Of a stretch of 64,000 bases of DNA, positions 1 through 12,624 are shown in pieces. The notes under the pieces were generated by a model. That model saw only the letters and a program-made list of their open reading frames with translations. It was not told the DNA's origin and ran no database searches. Made by a program: the position numbers and the translations under genes. The stretch is from NCBI GenBank assembly GCA_029718625.1, contig CM056380.1, forward strand, positions 47,430,576 to 47,494,575, written 5' to 3'. Source of the DNA: Synaphobranchus kaupii. Its lineage: Eukaryota; Chordata; Actinopteri; Anguilliformes; Synaphobranchidae. Within the stretch, counting starts at the first letter, position 1. Every line of letters begins with the position of its first letter.

Positions 1-600
1 TACTCGCCTATTCTAACGCCAAATTCTACTGAGGCAGGGCGTTTATTATTGCTGGCTCTTTAGTTACTTAGCTCGTAGAGGTATGGGTCCGCAGATCTCT
101 GCTCTATTCGCCTGTAAAACGTGTCTCTCTCCTGGGAGATTGGGCGTTCACGCTTTTACTGAGTTACTTAGCTCGTAGAAGTATAGGGTAGCAGTTCTTT
201 GGTCCATTCGCCTTGTTTGTTTTTCTTACTGTAAAACCAGGCGTTTGTGCTTCTATTCATTTGCGTGTTAGTGAGCCGGTTTGTAGCTTCGGTACATTTG
301 GTGTGTGTTATTTGTGCCATTATGCTACTCGCCTGTTCTTATGCGTCTCGTTACCGAAGCAGGGCGTTTATTATTGCTGGCTCTTTAGTTACTTAGCTCG
401 TAGAGGTATGGGACCGCAGATCTCTGCTGTATTCGCCTGTAAAATGTTTCTCTCTCCTGGGAGATAGGGCGTTCATGCTTTTACTGAGTTACTTAGCTCG
501 TAGAAGTATAGGGTAGCAGTTCTTTGTTCCATTAGCCTTCTTTGGTTTTCTTACTGAGAAACCTGGCATTTGCGCTTCTACTTATTGGTGTGTGACAGGC
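1..600. repeat. Satellite-like tandem repeat, ~325-bp period with inner ~100-bp subrepeat
   Basis: The block starting near base 36 (AGGGCGTTTATTATTGCTGG) recurs at base 361 with few changes, a period of 325 bp, giving about 1.8 copies. Within each unit the motif GTTACTTAGCTCGTAGA occurs twice, at 63/163 and 388/488, always 100 bp apart. The array probably continues off the low end of the window. I recognise no coding content or transposon termini. It could be a satellite monomer pair or internal repeats of a larger element. Confidence 0.8.
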
Positions 601-2441
601 TGAACCTAAATCTATTAACACATTTCCCAGTAACAAAGAAAGGGCTTAAGGTGCGGGCGGAAGCCAGGCTCGGAATACATTAACATTTCTGCTGCTTTCC
701 TCGTGGCCTCATCGTCACCCATGCAGTGACCAGTCCAGGCTATTCCGCATCTCTCAGCACTTGCCACTTGCCATGCAGGAGAACAGCGGAAGGAAATAAT
801 GAGCCGACTCTCTGCTCGTTTCTTCACGGCGCTAATTTGCATGAGAAAGTCGGCTGTCGTTTCAGCCGGAACGTTCTCTGAGGCCTCATCATTCCCACCC
901 CTCACCCCCGTCGCACGCATGCACGCACGCACGCACGCACGTGATAACCACCAAAATATGGGAACACACTGGGGCTTATTACAAAAAAAACATTATTAAC
1001 TGCACCCACTGCACATAATTCCGCTTTCCAGTGCGCGCTAGCAGAGTGGGACATGAACCCCCAATTATGGAGCAAAAACTTTCAATGTGACATATGCGTG
1101 ATGCAATGCACCCTAATGAACAACCATCATATGTCCTTTCCCTCCCTCTCTTACCACACTCGTCCACCTCGCAACTCTTCCTCCACCCATCACCCCATGC
1201 TTCCCCCTTCCTCTCACTGACGGGGCTGAAGTTTCCATTATTTCCTCAACAGGCAACACTGTCCTTCTTATTCTAATACACTCCCTTCGTATGCCAGTAA
1301 TACTCAAAAAACCGAAAGGTCATTGATGCAGAAAGTGAAGTGTGGTATTCTTTGTACTTTGAATGGATCGTGTCATAAGACACTTCCTTATGCACTTGGG
1401 GTCCAATTATTTGTAGTCCCGTTTTCCTTCTTCCCATAATGCCATAGTACTTCTTGTCAAGAGAGTATATCTCCCCTGAATTATACTGTATGTATACGTA
1501 TGTGCGTTTGCATGTATGTGTGTGTGTGTGTGTGTGTGTGTTTGTGTGCACGTGCAAGCACTTTTAAACGACTGAAATATTGATTTTTTTTTTTGTTGTC
1601 AATTAATTTAGTATCAACGACATACAGTGATATTGAAGGACAAATATTAATTCACAATATGCACTACAAGGAACAAGGCAAAGACGAATAAACAGATGGT
1701 TTTTTGGAATGTCACTGATAACACTGTCAGTGTAGGATTTTGAAGCATCTGAAGCCATTAATACCGAACCGAGGAGGAGGCGGAGGGGGTCGGAACCGTG
1801 CGTGGTTAACATTCCATTCAAGTAGAACAGCGTTCCACCTCATTTCATATGCATTTCATTTCATATGCGCTAACAAATTTGCTCACTGTTTGTGAAATGG
1901 GTGTGGATTACCGTGCCTTATGAGGAAAAACAACACGGTGGTACACAAACAGCTTAAACTGTCGAGACTGGCCTCCTTGGTTCCGTGTGACAGCGTGTAT
2001 CTCAGACGAGGTTTAGCTTGACATGTGTACACAAATGCAATGTAAATATTTGGCCAGTATAGATGCGCACCGCCTTCAGCTTGAACTAAAAATGTCACAA
2101 GGAAATTTCACCGGAACATGCGCCTTACATCAGCGAGGCTTCAAAAAAAAAAAAAAGGCTCTCCTCTGCCCCCTGGTGGTCAACAGGAAACTCATTGCCA
2201 ACACAAAATATATATTTTTTAATGTGTAGGGAGTCTAGGGACTATTTCTGCGGTTTCCGTACCAGCAGACATTCAAACATTTTGTCAGCTGGCCAATGGT
2301 GCAACTACATTGTGTATGTATTTATATGATTCAAACCCAGTCACATTCTGTACAGAAAGAGATGGATAAAGGAAGGTTCTGTTCTGTTCCAGAACGTGAG
2401 GGTACTCACTACTCAGTGAGGGTATGTTGCAACCTATTTCA

Positions 2442-2513
<72 letters not shown>

Positions 2514-3014
2514 ATTTGCGTGCTAGTGCATATGTGTGATTCAAGAGTGTCTTTGTTGCCAGTTTTGGCACTCTGCAGGCTTATTGCAGTCGCACTGTCT
2601 GGTTTCATAAGCCTTGAGAATGACTGTGAATGCAGCAATAACTTACAATGAGTTGCCAAAGAATGTAGAGCTTCACTCAAGACTCAAGTCAAATTTACAC
2701 AGCGAAGAGTAAAAATGGCCTGGTCGCGGATGCCTGCACTTACCTGTGTGTTACCTGTCGGTGAAATGATCAAATAATCATTGCAGGATATTAAAAAAAA
2801 AAAAAAAACTGATCTCAAGTCTCAGTAGTTTTATTTTGTTATTTATTCTATTTGCAGGTGAAGACTGTATGTGTGAGAATCATAAGTCAGTGGACTCATC
2901 ATCGTTGGGTTATTCAGTTGGGAATTCTCCTTTGAAAAAAGAAGAGCATTCACAGCGTGTACATCTGTGTGCACTCAGAGAGAAACAGGAAACAAGAAGT
3001 GGCACGGGACTCAC
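601..3014 (-). other. nrxn1: Intron following the EGF3 exon (partial)
   Basis: This is the start of the intron that should lead to the LNS6 exons. It holds a short CACG run near 919-941, GT repeats near 1510-1540, and the (GT)33 tract at 2446-2512. I looked for the beta-neurexin first exon (a histidine-rich leader joined in phase to LNS6) and did not find it. Otherwise there is no recognisable element. Confidence 0.6.
2446..2512. repeat. (GT)33 microsatellite
   Basis: An uninterrupted GT dinucleotide run of about 67 bp lies in the intron downstream of EGF3. Valine-cysteine or histidine-threonine open frames across it are artefacts of the repeat. Confidence 0.97.
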
Positions 3015-3134
3015 CGTCGTTGCAGAGTGACCCTCCGAAAGACGTCATGCTACAGTCGCAGCTGAACCCCTCCCACTGCTGCAGACACACGCCCTGATTC
3101 GCACAAGAGTCCTCCTGACAGGTGGTACTGGGGC
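3015..3134 (-). CDS. nrxn1: Neurexin exon: EGF-like domain 3
   Basis: This 120-nt exon is phase 1 at both ends. It encodes the third EGF-like module of alpha-neurexin, the short spacer between LNS5 and LNS6 that sets the hinge of the ectodomain. The translation starts [16 protein letters not shown] and ends GGSLCND, with six cysteines in EGF order (C-x5-C-x5-C-x8-C-x-C-x8-C). The acceptor (CACCAG before GCCCCAG) and donor (GACG then GTGAGT) are both good. The acceptor lies just downstream of a very long pyrimidine-rich simple-repeat tract (3141-3333 on the plus strand is purine-rich). The preceding optional exon is the SS6 cassette, whose skipping or inclusion keeps frame. The exon is intact. 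Confidence 0.96.
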
Positions 3135-3140
3135 CTGGTG

Positions 3141-3333
3141 AATGAGAGAGGGGGGGGGGGGGGATATGGGGATAAAGGGAGTGAGAGAGAGGTAGAGAGA
3201 TAGATGGAAAGGAGGAGAGAAAAGGGAAGAGAGGGGGTGTGTGAGGAAACAGGGAAAAAGAAAACAAAAAGAGTAAGAAGCAAGAATATGAGAAGAGAGA
3301 GGGCAAAGGGATTAAGGAAGGGGGGGGGGGGGC
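3141..3333. repeat. Purine-rich tract (GA/G) abutting the EGF3 acceptor
   Basis: On the plus strand about 190 bp are almost all G and A, including G runs at about 3151-3164 and 3320-3332. On the transcribed strand this is a CU-rich stretch ending a few bases from the EGF3 3' splice site, so it probably acts as, or overlaps, the polypyrimidine tract. Confidence 0.9.
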
Positions 3334-4601
3334 TAATTCAGTGAACTTCCTGTATTCTGATTGGCTGATTGGCTGCCCTGGGTCCCACAAATACTCTCTG
3401 AAATACAGTAAAGCTCAGGAACAGCACATCAATGATCATTCTGAATATTGCAGATACCCACAACAGACAACTGCTAGTCACTGATGCTTTAGTGGCAACA
3501 TTCTTTCTGTGCTCTGACTTACAAACTCCACCATATGGACCCAAAGGTTTGTCTTTATTAATGTTGGCTTCAGCTTATTAAATTACACAATTCACTGTCT
3601 ACAATAAAGAACAAAACAGTGCATGAAAGATCAATACCTGAATATCTCTGTTTTGAAGCATTCTGACAACACAATCAAATACCTTAAAACACTGAAACAA
3701 ACACACAGAAGCCTTCACACTTGAAACTATCCTTCACAAACACACACACACACACACACACACGCATACACACATGCACGCACGCACGTACGCACGCACA
3801 CAGCGCATTTTCAACTGACGGGCAAGCGTATCTGAGTGAAGATCTGCTCCTTATCTTGTTGACACTGGGGAGTGTTATTCTCAGCTCTTATCAACAGAAA
3901 AACGATGGAATTTCGGGCCTTGATTCAGACAAATGGGATTTTTAGCTCTCATTTCCCAGGGAACCTGTGTGGCCCAGTCCTGCCAATCCAAGCCCCAGCA
4001 TCTGCAGGTTTTAATCAGCTCCCCCTGGGACTCACGCCATGGCATTTAGCACCTTAGCACAGGCCCTGATCCCAGGTACATTGCAGCACAGTCTCTAACC
4101 CATTTACTGTATGTAACATGTTATACAGCAAATTAAGCCATTTGCTATTGGTCCTGTGCTAAGGTGCTAACAGCTGAAAGTACTTTCCCTAACACACAAA
4201 GACAACACACACACACACATACACACGCACACACACACACACACATACACACGCACACACACGCACACGCACACATCCCAACATAGAAAAAAATAATAAA
4301 TAAACATACCCACACAAATGCTGACAAAAACTAAGATTCTCATTACTAGCCTTTATTACTCAAGGTTATGCAATATTTATGTGTCTTTTAAAAAGGTGTT
4401 AGTTTTGCTGTAAGTTGTTTCTCTTTAGCTCCATGGCGATAGTCTTAATGTGACAGAGAATTCAGGTCAGCAATCACTGAAGCTAATGGAAGCAGTGGCC
4501 TCCCAGGGCCCCCGACAACACGTTACGGCTTCAAAATAAGAAGACTGCTGTGTTTGCCTGGAGTGCAGTAGCGGGGGTCTCCCTCAGGCCATTATTTTCA
4601 C

Positions 4602-4726
<125 letters not shown>

Positions 4727-5042
4727 CCTCTCAAAGGATGACAATACTCTTAAATCAAACAATTAATGGTGATGTTTTGACATTTCCAGATACTTTCACA
4801 GAACATCTTATTGTAAATATCCAATCACATTTTGACAACCGTAAGTACTTGAGTGAGGGGTGTGCCAGTACAGTACAGGCCACCATACGTCTGCAACACC
4901 AGCTGCGATCAAGACAACGTCCACCCACAGCTCTGTCCGTCTGTCTGTCGTTAATGGGTAATGCCAGTGGAATGAGAGAGGGTTAGTATGGATGTTCATT
5001 AGAGATTTATGTGTCATGGTTAGGCTGAGGTTAAAATGAAAG

Positions 5043-5096
<54 letters not shown>
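5043..5096. repeat. (ATT)18 microsatellite
   Basis: This is a pure ATT/TTA trinucleotide run. A second, interrupted ATT block lies at 5229-5300. Confidence 0.95.
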
Positions 5097-5098
<2 letters not shown>

Positions 5099-5266
5099 AT
5101 AATTCAAGCTATGCCAGTTTCTTTCTATAAGCATATGGATGTATTAATTTTTTTTTTTTTTTCGATTTACCTTTTAATTGTTGCCAACTGAAATAAAAAA
5201 CATGATTTGCATGTAAAAATGTACATATATTATTATTATTATTATTATTAAACAAATTATTATTAG

Positions 5267-5298
<32 letters not shown>

Positions 5299-6269
5299 TT
5301 CAGCTTAGTATTATATACATATATATATATATTTTTTTTTTTTTAAATCATATTCTTCAGTTTCCCTCAGACATACAAATAAGTCTTTAAAAAAGAAACA
5401 AGATCATTTAAGACAGTTTAGCATTGTGATCAGTACTGTATAAACAGCCTATTCCTGTGAGCTTGTTAAAGGATTCTTCCTATGCCACCATGCCTTGTAT
5501 TTGACAGTGCATACAGTAGGACACATTGATTCAACTCACTGAAAAAAATGTTCCTCGTTATTTTTCCAAGGCCAACTAAAGTATAAACATTGCACATTAT
5601 CTTAAAGCTAAATTGCTAATTCCAGAACACTGAATGTAATTTAACAAAGCTGAAGCCAGTTCTATAATACTTTTTTTTAGAAAATTTCAACATAGTTTAA
5701 TCTGTCCAAAAATAAGGCCTGCTTACATATATTATTTGCAAAAAGGAGAAGGTATTATGAAAAAAAATTCTGGCAAGACTCACCTTATAAGATAAAGTTA
5801 TGCATGCATGCTATATGGATCTACTCATTTAGACATTAATATGGTGACACCTATTTTATTTCTTAATTCTCACAATAATCTTTGCAATTCATGTACTACT
5901 GTAGATGCCATGCAGTGGTGACATTATTCCCTGTCCACAGAGAACATGAAATGAGCCAAAAGCATGCTTTAAAATGACACATGAAGGATATGTGGAAAAA
6001 AAATAAAAAATAATAATTTTCTGAGGATGAATAAGTAAATTAATCTACAACACAGAGCAAGACCGGAAAACTCCATAGTGATCAATACAAGATGATTGAT
6101 TCACACTTGTATTACTATGGCACAGCCCATTCGATTTCAATAAGAAAACATGTCATAAAATAAAAGAGAAAAAAAGTGAGTGACATAATCTTTTAGATTT
6201 ATTGTTTTGCAGGAGAGGGAAGGGTTGCATATGCAGGGTTGGGGACTTCAAACAAACAGAGCTATCTAC

Positions 6270-6296
6270 CTTGCAAGTCAGCTTTCATCAATGCAA
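6270..6296 (-). CDS. nrxn1: Neurexin SS6 microexon
   Basis: This 27-nt cassette is phase 1 at both ends. Joined to the G left by the LNS5-end exon it encodes VALMKADLQ, the insert known at splice site 6 of alpha-neurexin 1 between LNS5 and EGF3. Structural work on neurexin 1-alpha places SS6 at this junction, where it affects the LNS5/EGF3 arrangement. The acceptor is preceded by a CU-rich stretch and TGCTGAC, then ACAAAAG. The donor reads CAAG then GTAGAT. Skipping leaves G-PSTTC, inclusion leaves G-VALMKADLQ-G-PSTTC. It is too short for ORF calling and was found by searching for the insert. Confidence 0.93.
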
Positions 6297-8314
6297 CTTT
6301 TGTCAGCAAAATAAAAGAAAAAAGGGCAAAATATATCAGATGTTAGTAAAAGCATTGAAATGTCAGTGGCAGTAATAGGTCGTATAGAGACAGGGAGAGA
6401 GAAGAGAGAGACAGAAAGGGGTGGGGGGGGGGGACAGGGCGGACGTCCACAGGAGAGGAAGCGAGAGGGACAGTAGAGGATGGGGTGAACTTGGAGCATG
6501 ACTGGAGGGAACCCACCAGTCTGAGCTGAGAGGAGCAGGAGTTGTTGAACGAAAAGAGAAAAAAAAAAAAAAACCCAAGAGGGAAAGTGAAAAAGCAGAA
6601 GTTGATGAGATTCCGAGGGTGGGGCGCGAGAGGGGTCAAAAGATGGGCGCCCGTTTGGCTCTGATTGGCCAGGTGATGTGTCCAATCGGGTGTCCCGCGA
6701 GCCAAACGGCAGCGCGTCACGTCTCTCTGGGCGAAATACAACTGACTGGCGTGTGGACGCTTGCTTTCCTGTAGCGGACGTTGTCTAAAGCTAACCGGGC
6801 TCATTAAAGCACACAGGGGGGGGGGGGTTCACTGCATGCTGAGGCTAGGCGACTGCACTCTAAACACAAGCTGCTAGTGTTCATGATGTCCATTCGCACC
6901 TGTGCCCTGCACTGCTTAACCCACTCCTTACAGTGCTGCCGGACTTTCATATGGGGAAAAAAATATGGATTTGAGATAAATATTCTTTTGAAAATATATT
7001 TTTTGCTTAAATTAATGAATGAAAAGAGTGGCCGATGGCAGTGGGGGGTCATGGAATGTGTGAAATCATAACATGAAATGATTATGGTAAATTAAATCAA
7101 ACGTTTATTTTGTATGCAATGCAAACATCATAACAACCAAACTGAATTCCATGTATGGCACAAAAAAAATGTCATGACTAATTGCTTTAGGCGAACACTC
7201 AGAATCACCCTGCATGCATTATCCAGACTGGAAACATGAACGATAAAATGAGAGGGTGAAAAATAATACAACAAATGAGGAAATGAAAGTAAATGATATG
7301 TTGAAATAATTTTAGCTCTGACTTGATTTCTTAAGTATTCCAAAGAGGAAAGACAAACATTAAGCTACCAGAACAAAAAGCCTGATTTCAGAAGATGAAT
7401 GATGTTAATGTAAGGAAGAAAAGAGCTAAGGTAAACTACCGTTGACTGACTTACACTGTATCAGGTTGTGTGCATCGTCCCTTGTCCTTAACTTAGAGTT
7501 ACAAACAAGCGTTTATTTTTTTTTGCTTCACACACAGACCCGACTGTCTCATCAATCACCAAAATCCATTTGACAAAATGTGCGAGGAGAAAAAAGCATC
7601 ACTCATTCGGAAGTAAAAGAAAAAATAGCCTTGCCTCTATTGGAGGTGCAACTTAAGGCCAAAGGTGGACTGATTCAGGGCTTGTTTGTTAGTCTGGACA
7701 AGGACAGTGCTGTGGGGGAAAGCCATGAATTTGGAGAAGTTGCTCCCAGGCTGTCCTGATCTTACCAAGGGTAGCTCTACAGATAAAACTTTTACTGTGA
7801 AGCTTTCAAACAGAGAGATAAACATTTCACTTTGCAGCCACTAGGACTGCAGAACTACTTGTGGGTAAGGACTACATAAGGGTAAGTATTTTTACTGTGC
7901 AGCTATTTCTGGTGTGAAATAAACCCTTTTTATCAGCTAGCATGGGATGAGTATTTTTAGCGTAAGACTAACAAAATTACAGCTTTTATTTTGAAGCACC
8001 TGATTGGTCCTCCATGCATGAGGGATTCTAGTGGCGGTTCTGTGTTGGTTCTCTGGGTCACAGTTAGAGGCTGTATGATTTAGCTACTGCACAATGCTCA
8101 CATCATCCGTATGGATTACAGAAACATAACCAATCCAGGTCATAAATGCAAGCAGAGATAATTAGGACTGCCTCTACTGATCCAGATAAGGACATACACA
8201 CACTACATTTTCTATTGTTTTTAATGCTGAAAGGAAGTGTCAAATCACACTAACACAGAAACAGTATATGTATATACACACACACACACACACACACACA
8301 TACATACAGACACA

Positions 8315-8345
<31 letters not shown>

Positions 8346-8444
8346 GCGCAAGCACACACATCCACGTGCACATGAACATACACATATATGAACATAAATG
8401 TGCACACACATACATGCACACATACACAGACACGCATAGGCACG

Positions 8445-8488
<44 letters not shown>

Positions 8489-9855
8489 GCCTCATTTATG
8501 AAGCGTTCCTAAATATGCATGTACATTTATGTACAAAACGAGTTGGTATGAAAATCTTACGCCGGATTCATCAAACCGTGTGGGGAAAGACAGATTTTTT
8601 TGTATTCACGTACGAATCACGTCCACGTTATTTTGTGATTAGCATAAATAAACGCCCATGAATTGCCTTATATGGAGGCTGTCACTTCCATTTAAAGGTC
8701 CATACCTAGTCAAAATGGCCCAGAAACATCTAAGGAAATAATTATTCTGACACTGAAGTTTTATTAGCAGATGTTCAATCAAGGGGGGAAAAAAATAGTT
8801 TAGTATTGTCAGTACCGGTGTCATGAACTGGGAAAGTAAAGGCCTAGCAGGAGGCCTTTCACACAAACTGTTAAAGTAGTTAAAAAAATAAATAAATGGA
8901 TTGACATTTAATTGGAGGCGAAGAGACTCATAGCTGCGTATCTACATAGGTCTGCATAGGACAAGCGAGTGCATTGCTTTATCGCAGCCTGGAAATTAAT
9001 TATTATTAATCATTTTGGGATTCATTTCTCTGGCGCGTTCTAATAGCGGTCACATTGATGCGCGTGTCCCACTGAGCAAAAGCCAGAATCGAGCTCAGGT
9101 TTTACCGGGATATAGCCTGGCTACATTCTAACCGGTTAAAAAACTTACACTTTTAAATCAAGTTTATCCGGTTTTTCACCTGAACGCAAGACGGCGTTTC
9201 ACCGACTTATCAACACAAAAACGTTCACTGGGGTGTGCAGTCTATGGCACCGATAACATTGGACAGGTTAGCAATTTCATAAAAACCCCGCTTTATCTCA
9301 ACCTGGCTTTGCATCTTGTAGGGGAACTGGATGTAGCTACACTGGCGTTAGCTGGATTAAGCTGTTGACCATAATTGCAACCCTGGTTACAGACATGTAA
9401 GCCACTTTAAAGCAAATTTTGTTAATTTGTTAAATGTGTGTTTTAATTAGCATAGCCTATGTAAGGTCATGTAAAAGATCAAATTTTAGCAATTTAGAAA
9501 AAATACTACTGGGAGCATTCATTAGCCTACGTTATGGGTCTAATTAAACAGCTTGATAGCCTACAATTGATTAATAGGAATAATATAAAGTGTTTGCTTT
9601 TTACACTCATAATTTATTGGGATGGCAGGTATGCCATCCGCCAAGTTACGGCTTGGCGGGGCATGCCCCATACCTATACAGCACCGAGAGTTTGGCACTT
9701 GTCAGAGTTTCCTACAGAAATAACCAGAATGCCCACAGACTCTCAGCCCTTAAACTTCTGTACATTCTGGACTCATGTAACCACACAGTATTCAGATACA
9801 ACTACACACATCCACACAATAAAGCCCCAAACTTGGGTTATTTTGCTGGTTTTTT

Positions 9856-9938
9856 TCCTCCTCCTCCTCCTCCTCCTCCTCCTCCTTCTTCTTCTTCTTC
9901 TTCTTCTTCTTCTTCTTCTTCTTCTTCTTCTTCTTCTT

Positions 9939-9968
<30 letters not shown>
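9856..9968. repeat. (CCT)n/(TTC)n microsatellite
   Basis: About 30 bp of CCT repeat passes into about 80 bp of TTC repeat. This is a homopurine-homopyrimidine tract of the GAA type that can form triplex DNA. It creates spurious poly-leucine, poly-serine and poly-lysine frames. Confidence 0.97.
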
Positions 9969-9969
<1 letters not shown>

Positions 9970-11557
9970 AAATTGCCTCGTTGCATTTACATGCTTCAGA
10001 GGCTGTCTACCTACTACACAAACTGTGAAAGTGTCTGTAGCTTAGTGGTATTGCGCTACCATGTAGTACAGTGGCAGTTTGAGTCTCATCTGCTCCTAAC
10101 ATTTATTTATTTTCGACACACACAATGTCTGGTAGGATAACGCCCAGAACCCACCAGACGCGCAAGCTCAAGCGCACGCACACGCGCACTGTTGCGCTTC
10201 ACTTCCGCTCCCATGTTAACGAATTGCCACGGTTCTCACTGGCCACGCATGCACGGCTGGCGGGCGGACGGCTCGCGGACGTGGAGCTGATTTTTCCACT
10301 CTGGGCGGAATTTTCTGGTCATCCGCATGCGCAATCTTATAGAAATACATTGTATATGCTCAATATCTGCATCATATCACTACGTATTAATGTTTTTCAA
10401 CCTACTAATAGTTGTACTATTGTTATTAATTATTTTAATACATATTATATTTTAATATAGGCCCTAATGAAAAAGGGAACAGAGACAATCACCATTGTGG
10501 GATGAATGAAGTTAAATCAAGTCATACATTTTGCATATAACCAGTCCTGTTTTTATAATGCTTTTTCTTTATTATAGTATACAAATTTATATATATTTGT
10601 TCAATGAATTAAGACTATGCTTACTTTTGTTTTTATTATACTGATATCACTGTATCGATTTAAGGTACTACAGAATCAAAATAGCTGCTAATTCTGCTAT
10701 AATTAAATGTTTAGTACATGTTGATTACTGTCCCAAATAAATAAATTATATAAAGTGAACTTTATAAATGAGGCATTGTCTTGTTTGCTACATTTAGCTT
10801 TAAAAAACAACATTCTATATACTTTAGATATTTGTTTTAATATATACAAAAGTGTGATCAAAGCAATTAATGGATGTACCCACATTCGTCTCCTCCTCAG
10901 GAGCATTCGGAGCAAGAGGTAAACCATAATTGCCTTCCTCAGTTTACAACTCGTACTAAAACAAACAAAAAAAGTACTATATTAATATTGCGAGATAAGG
11001 TAATCACTCAACTGATTTCGTTATAATGATATAATTACATTAGCTATAGGCTACAAAGTAAAAATCAAAAGTAGGCCATTTGCTGCCAGCCAGTGAAGAC
11101 TTGTTTGTAGTCTGATTCATGTGTAGCTATTTTCCCATGTACTAATATATTGACAGTATGCAAGTTTTCATTTTAATTAACCTGTCAAGCAGTAAGAGAT
11201 ATGTAATAGCAGTATTTACTTATCCATTATTAAGCGAAGCTCACAAATCCGGAATGTAGACTGTTTGTTTGTATAGCGCGTCTCTCGTTCACGGAATGCG
11301 CTTCGAAAAAGCGAATCACACGCGCCAGAAGCTAATGCTCGCGGCATTGAGAACATACTGGAAGTGCGCGCCACTCGCGTCCGCGCTTCTCAGATACGGA
11401 TTTATACAGTAATTTATTTCGGAACAAAATGGGCTACATTATTTACATAATATCTACAATAATAATCTCTGTATTTCGCTACTTAATAGATCAATCTACA
11501 ATCGTCCATCTTCTCTCTTTGCTTTCTTTACAGTTTATGTCTGCATCAAGTCTCAAG

Positions 11558-11665
11558 CACAGCAAAACAGCTGGTGTACATTTAACACCATGGAGTGTTT
11601 ATATCATATGATATCATATAAACACCCTAGGGTGTTAAATATACACCACCATTTTTTGCTGTGTG
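11558..11665. mobile_element. Palindromic hairpin MITE
   Basis: A near-perfect palindrome about 108 bp long. Outer arms run CACAGCAAAA... against ...TTTTTTGCTGTGTG, middle arms GGTGTACATTTAACACC against GGTGTTAAATATACACC, and inner arms GTGTTTATAT/ATATAAACAC. It has the form of a foldback MITE. I see no clear target duplication. Confidence 0.7.
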
Positions 11666-12550
11666 TCACGTGCAGTGTTTAGACTACGTTTTTTTTTCCG
11701 TCAAGTTTGACACTTGATTGTAAATACATGATAAGCCTATATAACCTATTCTTATTTATTTGGAAGTAACAGATGCAATGCTTATCCATGCCCACTGAAG
11801 TGATAATACATGTTTAATGTAGTTTTAATAACCGATGTTCATATCCCATCTCGATTTAAAATGAATATCAGCAAATCGCGTAGGCTATTAATTAACAATA
11901 ACAACAACAACTATACAGAAAGAGATTATATGTTGGTGATCGATTATATATTAATTCTGATTTAATGACATGGTTATTAGCAAACTCCTCTTTGGATAGT
12001 TTATTTGTTTGGCCTAATAACTGGCCTAAAAAATGTGAATATTCTCAATGTTGCATTTTTATTAAGGTAATTTATTACATGACACTGAGGAAGACATACG
12101 TATGTTACTTGTTGTAGGCTACTGTATGGATAGATAAAATAACACAAAGCATCATAATTTTTTTTTGGTGTGTGATGAATTTTTTTACATTTTATTTCAG
12201 GTAGCTGGACAATTATACAGGAAGATAAAATAATAATAATGAAAATAAATAGGTGCATATATAGGCTATACACACCCACATACAAATGCAAACATAACAA
12301 CACACAGTGTAGGTCCGAATCCAATCCCGTAAATTGAATTCTCCGCTTCTGGCTCGCTCGGCGCTGAGAAAAATAGACCCAATGCCGAAAGTATCTAAAG
12401 CGAAGCACACGGGGAAATGGCGCTTCGCAGCGAACTCGGCTGGTATGTTCTTTCTGGTTGGTTACAATGTAGGCTGAAGTGAAGTGGTCGCGTTTCCACA
12501 TATGTTTCCGGCCTAAGGTCTTATTTGGCCTGCTCATTCATGTTAAACAG

Positions 12551-12624
12551 CTTCGTTGTAGTGGTAAGCGTCAAGCCTTACCATGCGAGATATCTGGGTT
12601 CAATCCCCCGCCAAGTACCGAAGT
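12551..12624 (+). repeat. tRNA-like segment (tRNA pseudogene or SINE head)
   Basis: It has an A-box-like TAGTGGTAAGC and a B-box-like GGGTTCAATCCC at tRNA spacing, with short complementary ends (CTTCG/CGAAG). The cloverleaf is not convincing, so I do not call a functional tRNA. A weaker tRNA-like stretch lies at about 10029-10095 (GTAGCTTAGTGGTA, B box degenerate). Confidence 0.4.

Noticed and set aside
601..3014. Search for the beta-neurexin first exon
   Set aside because: No histidine-rich leader with a correct donor was found. The beta promoter probably lies beyond the window.
8237..8512. His-Thr and Cys-Val repeat ORFs on both strands
   Set aside because: They are produced by CA/GT dinucleotide repeats. 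The same applies to ORFs over 2446-2512, 4603-4726 and 24844-24955.
9534..10028. 164-residue plus-strand ORF ending in poly-leucine
   Set aside because: Most of its length is the CCT/TTC microsatellite; the rest resembles no protein.
10029..10095. Possible tRNA gene
   Set aside because: The A box is plausible but the B box and acceptor stem are degenerate, so no cloverleaf forms convincingly.
12001..12537. 178-residue minus-strand ORF inside the inverted-repeat block
   Set aside because: No domain or motif is recognisable, the composition is intron-like, and there are no catalytic motifs of a transposase.
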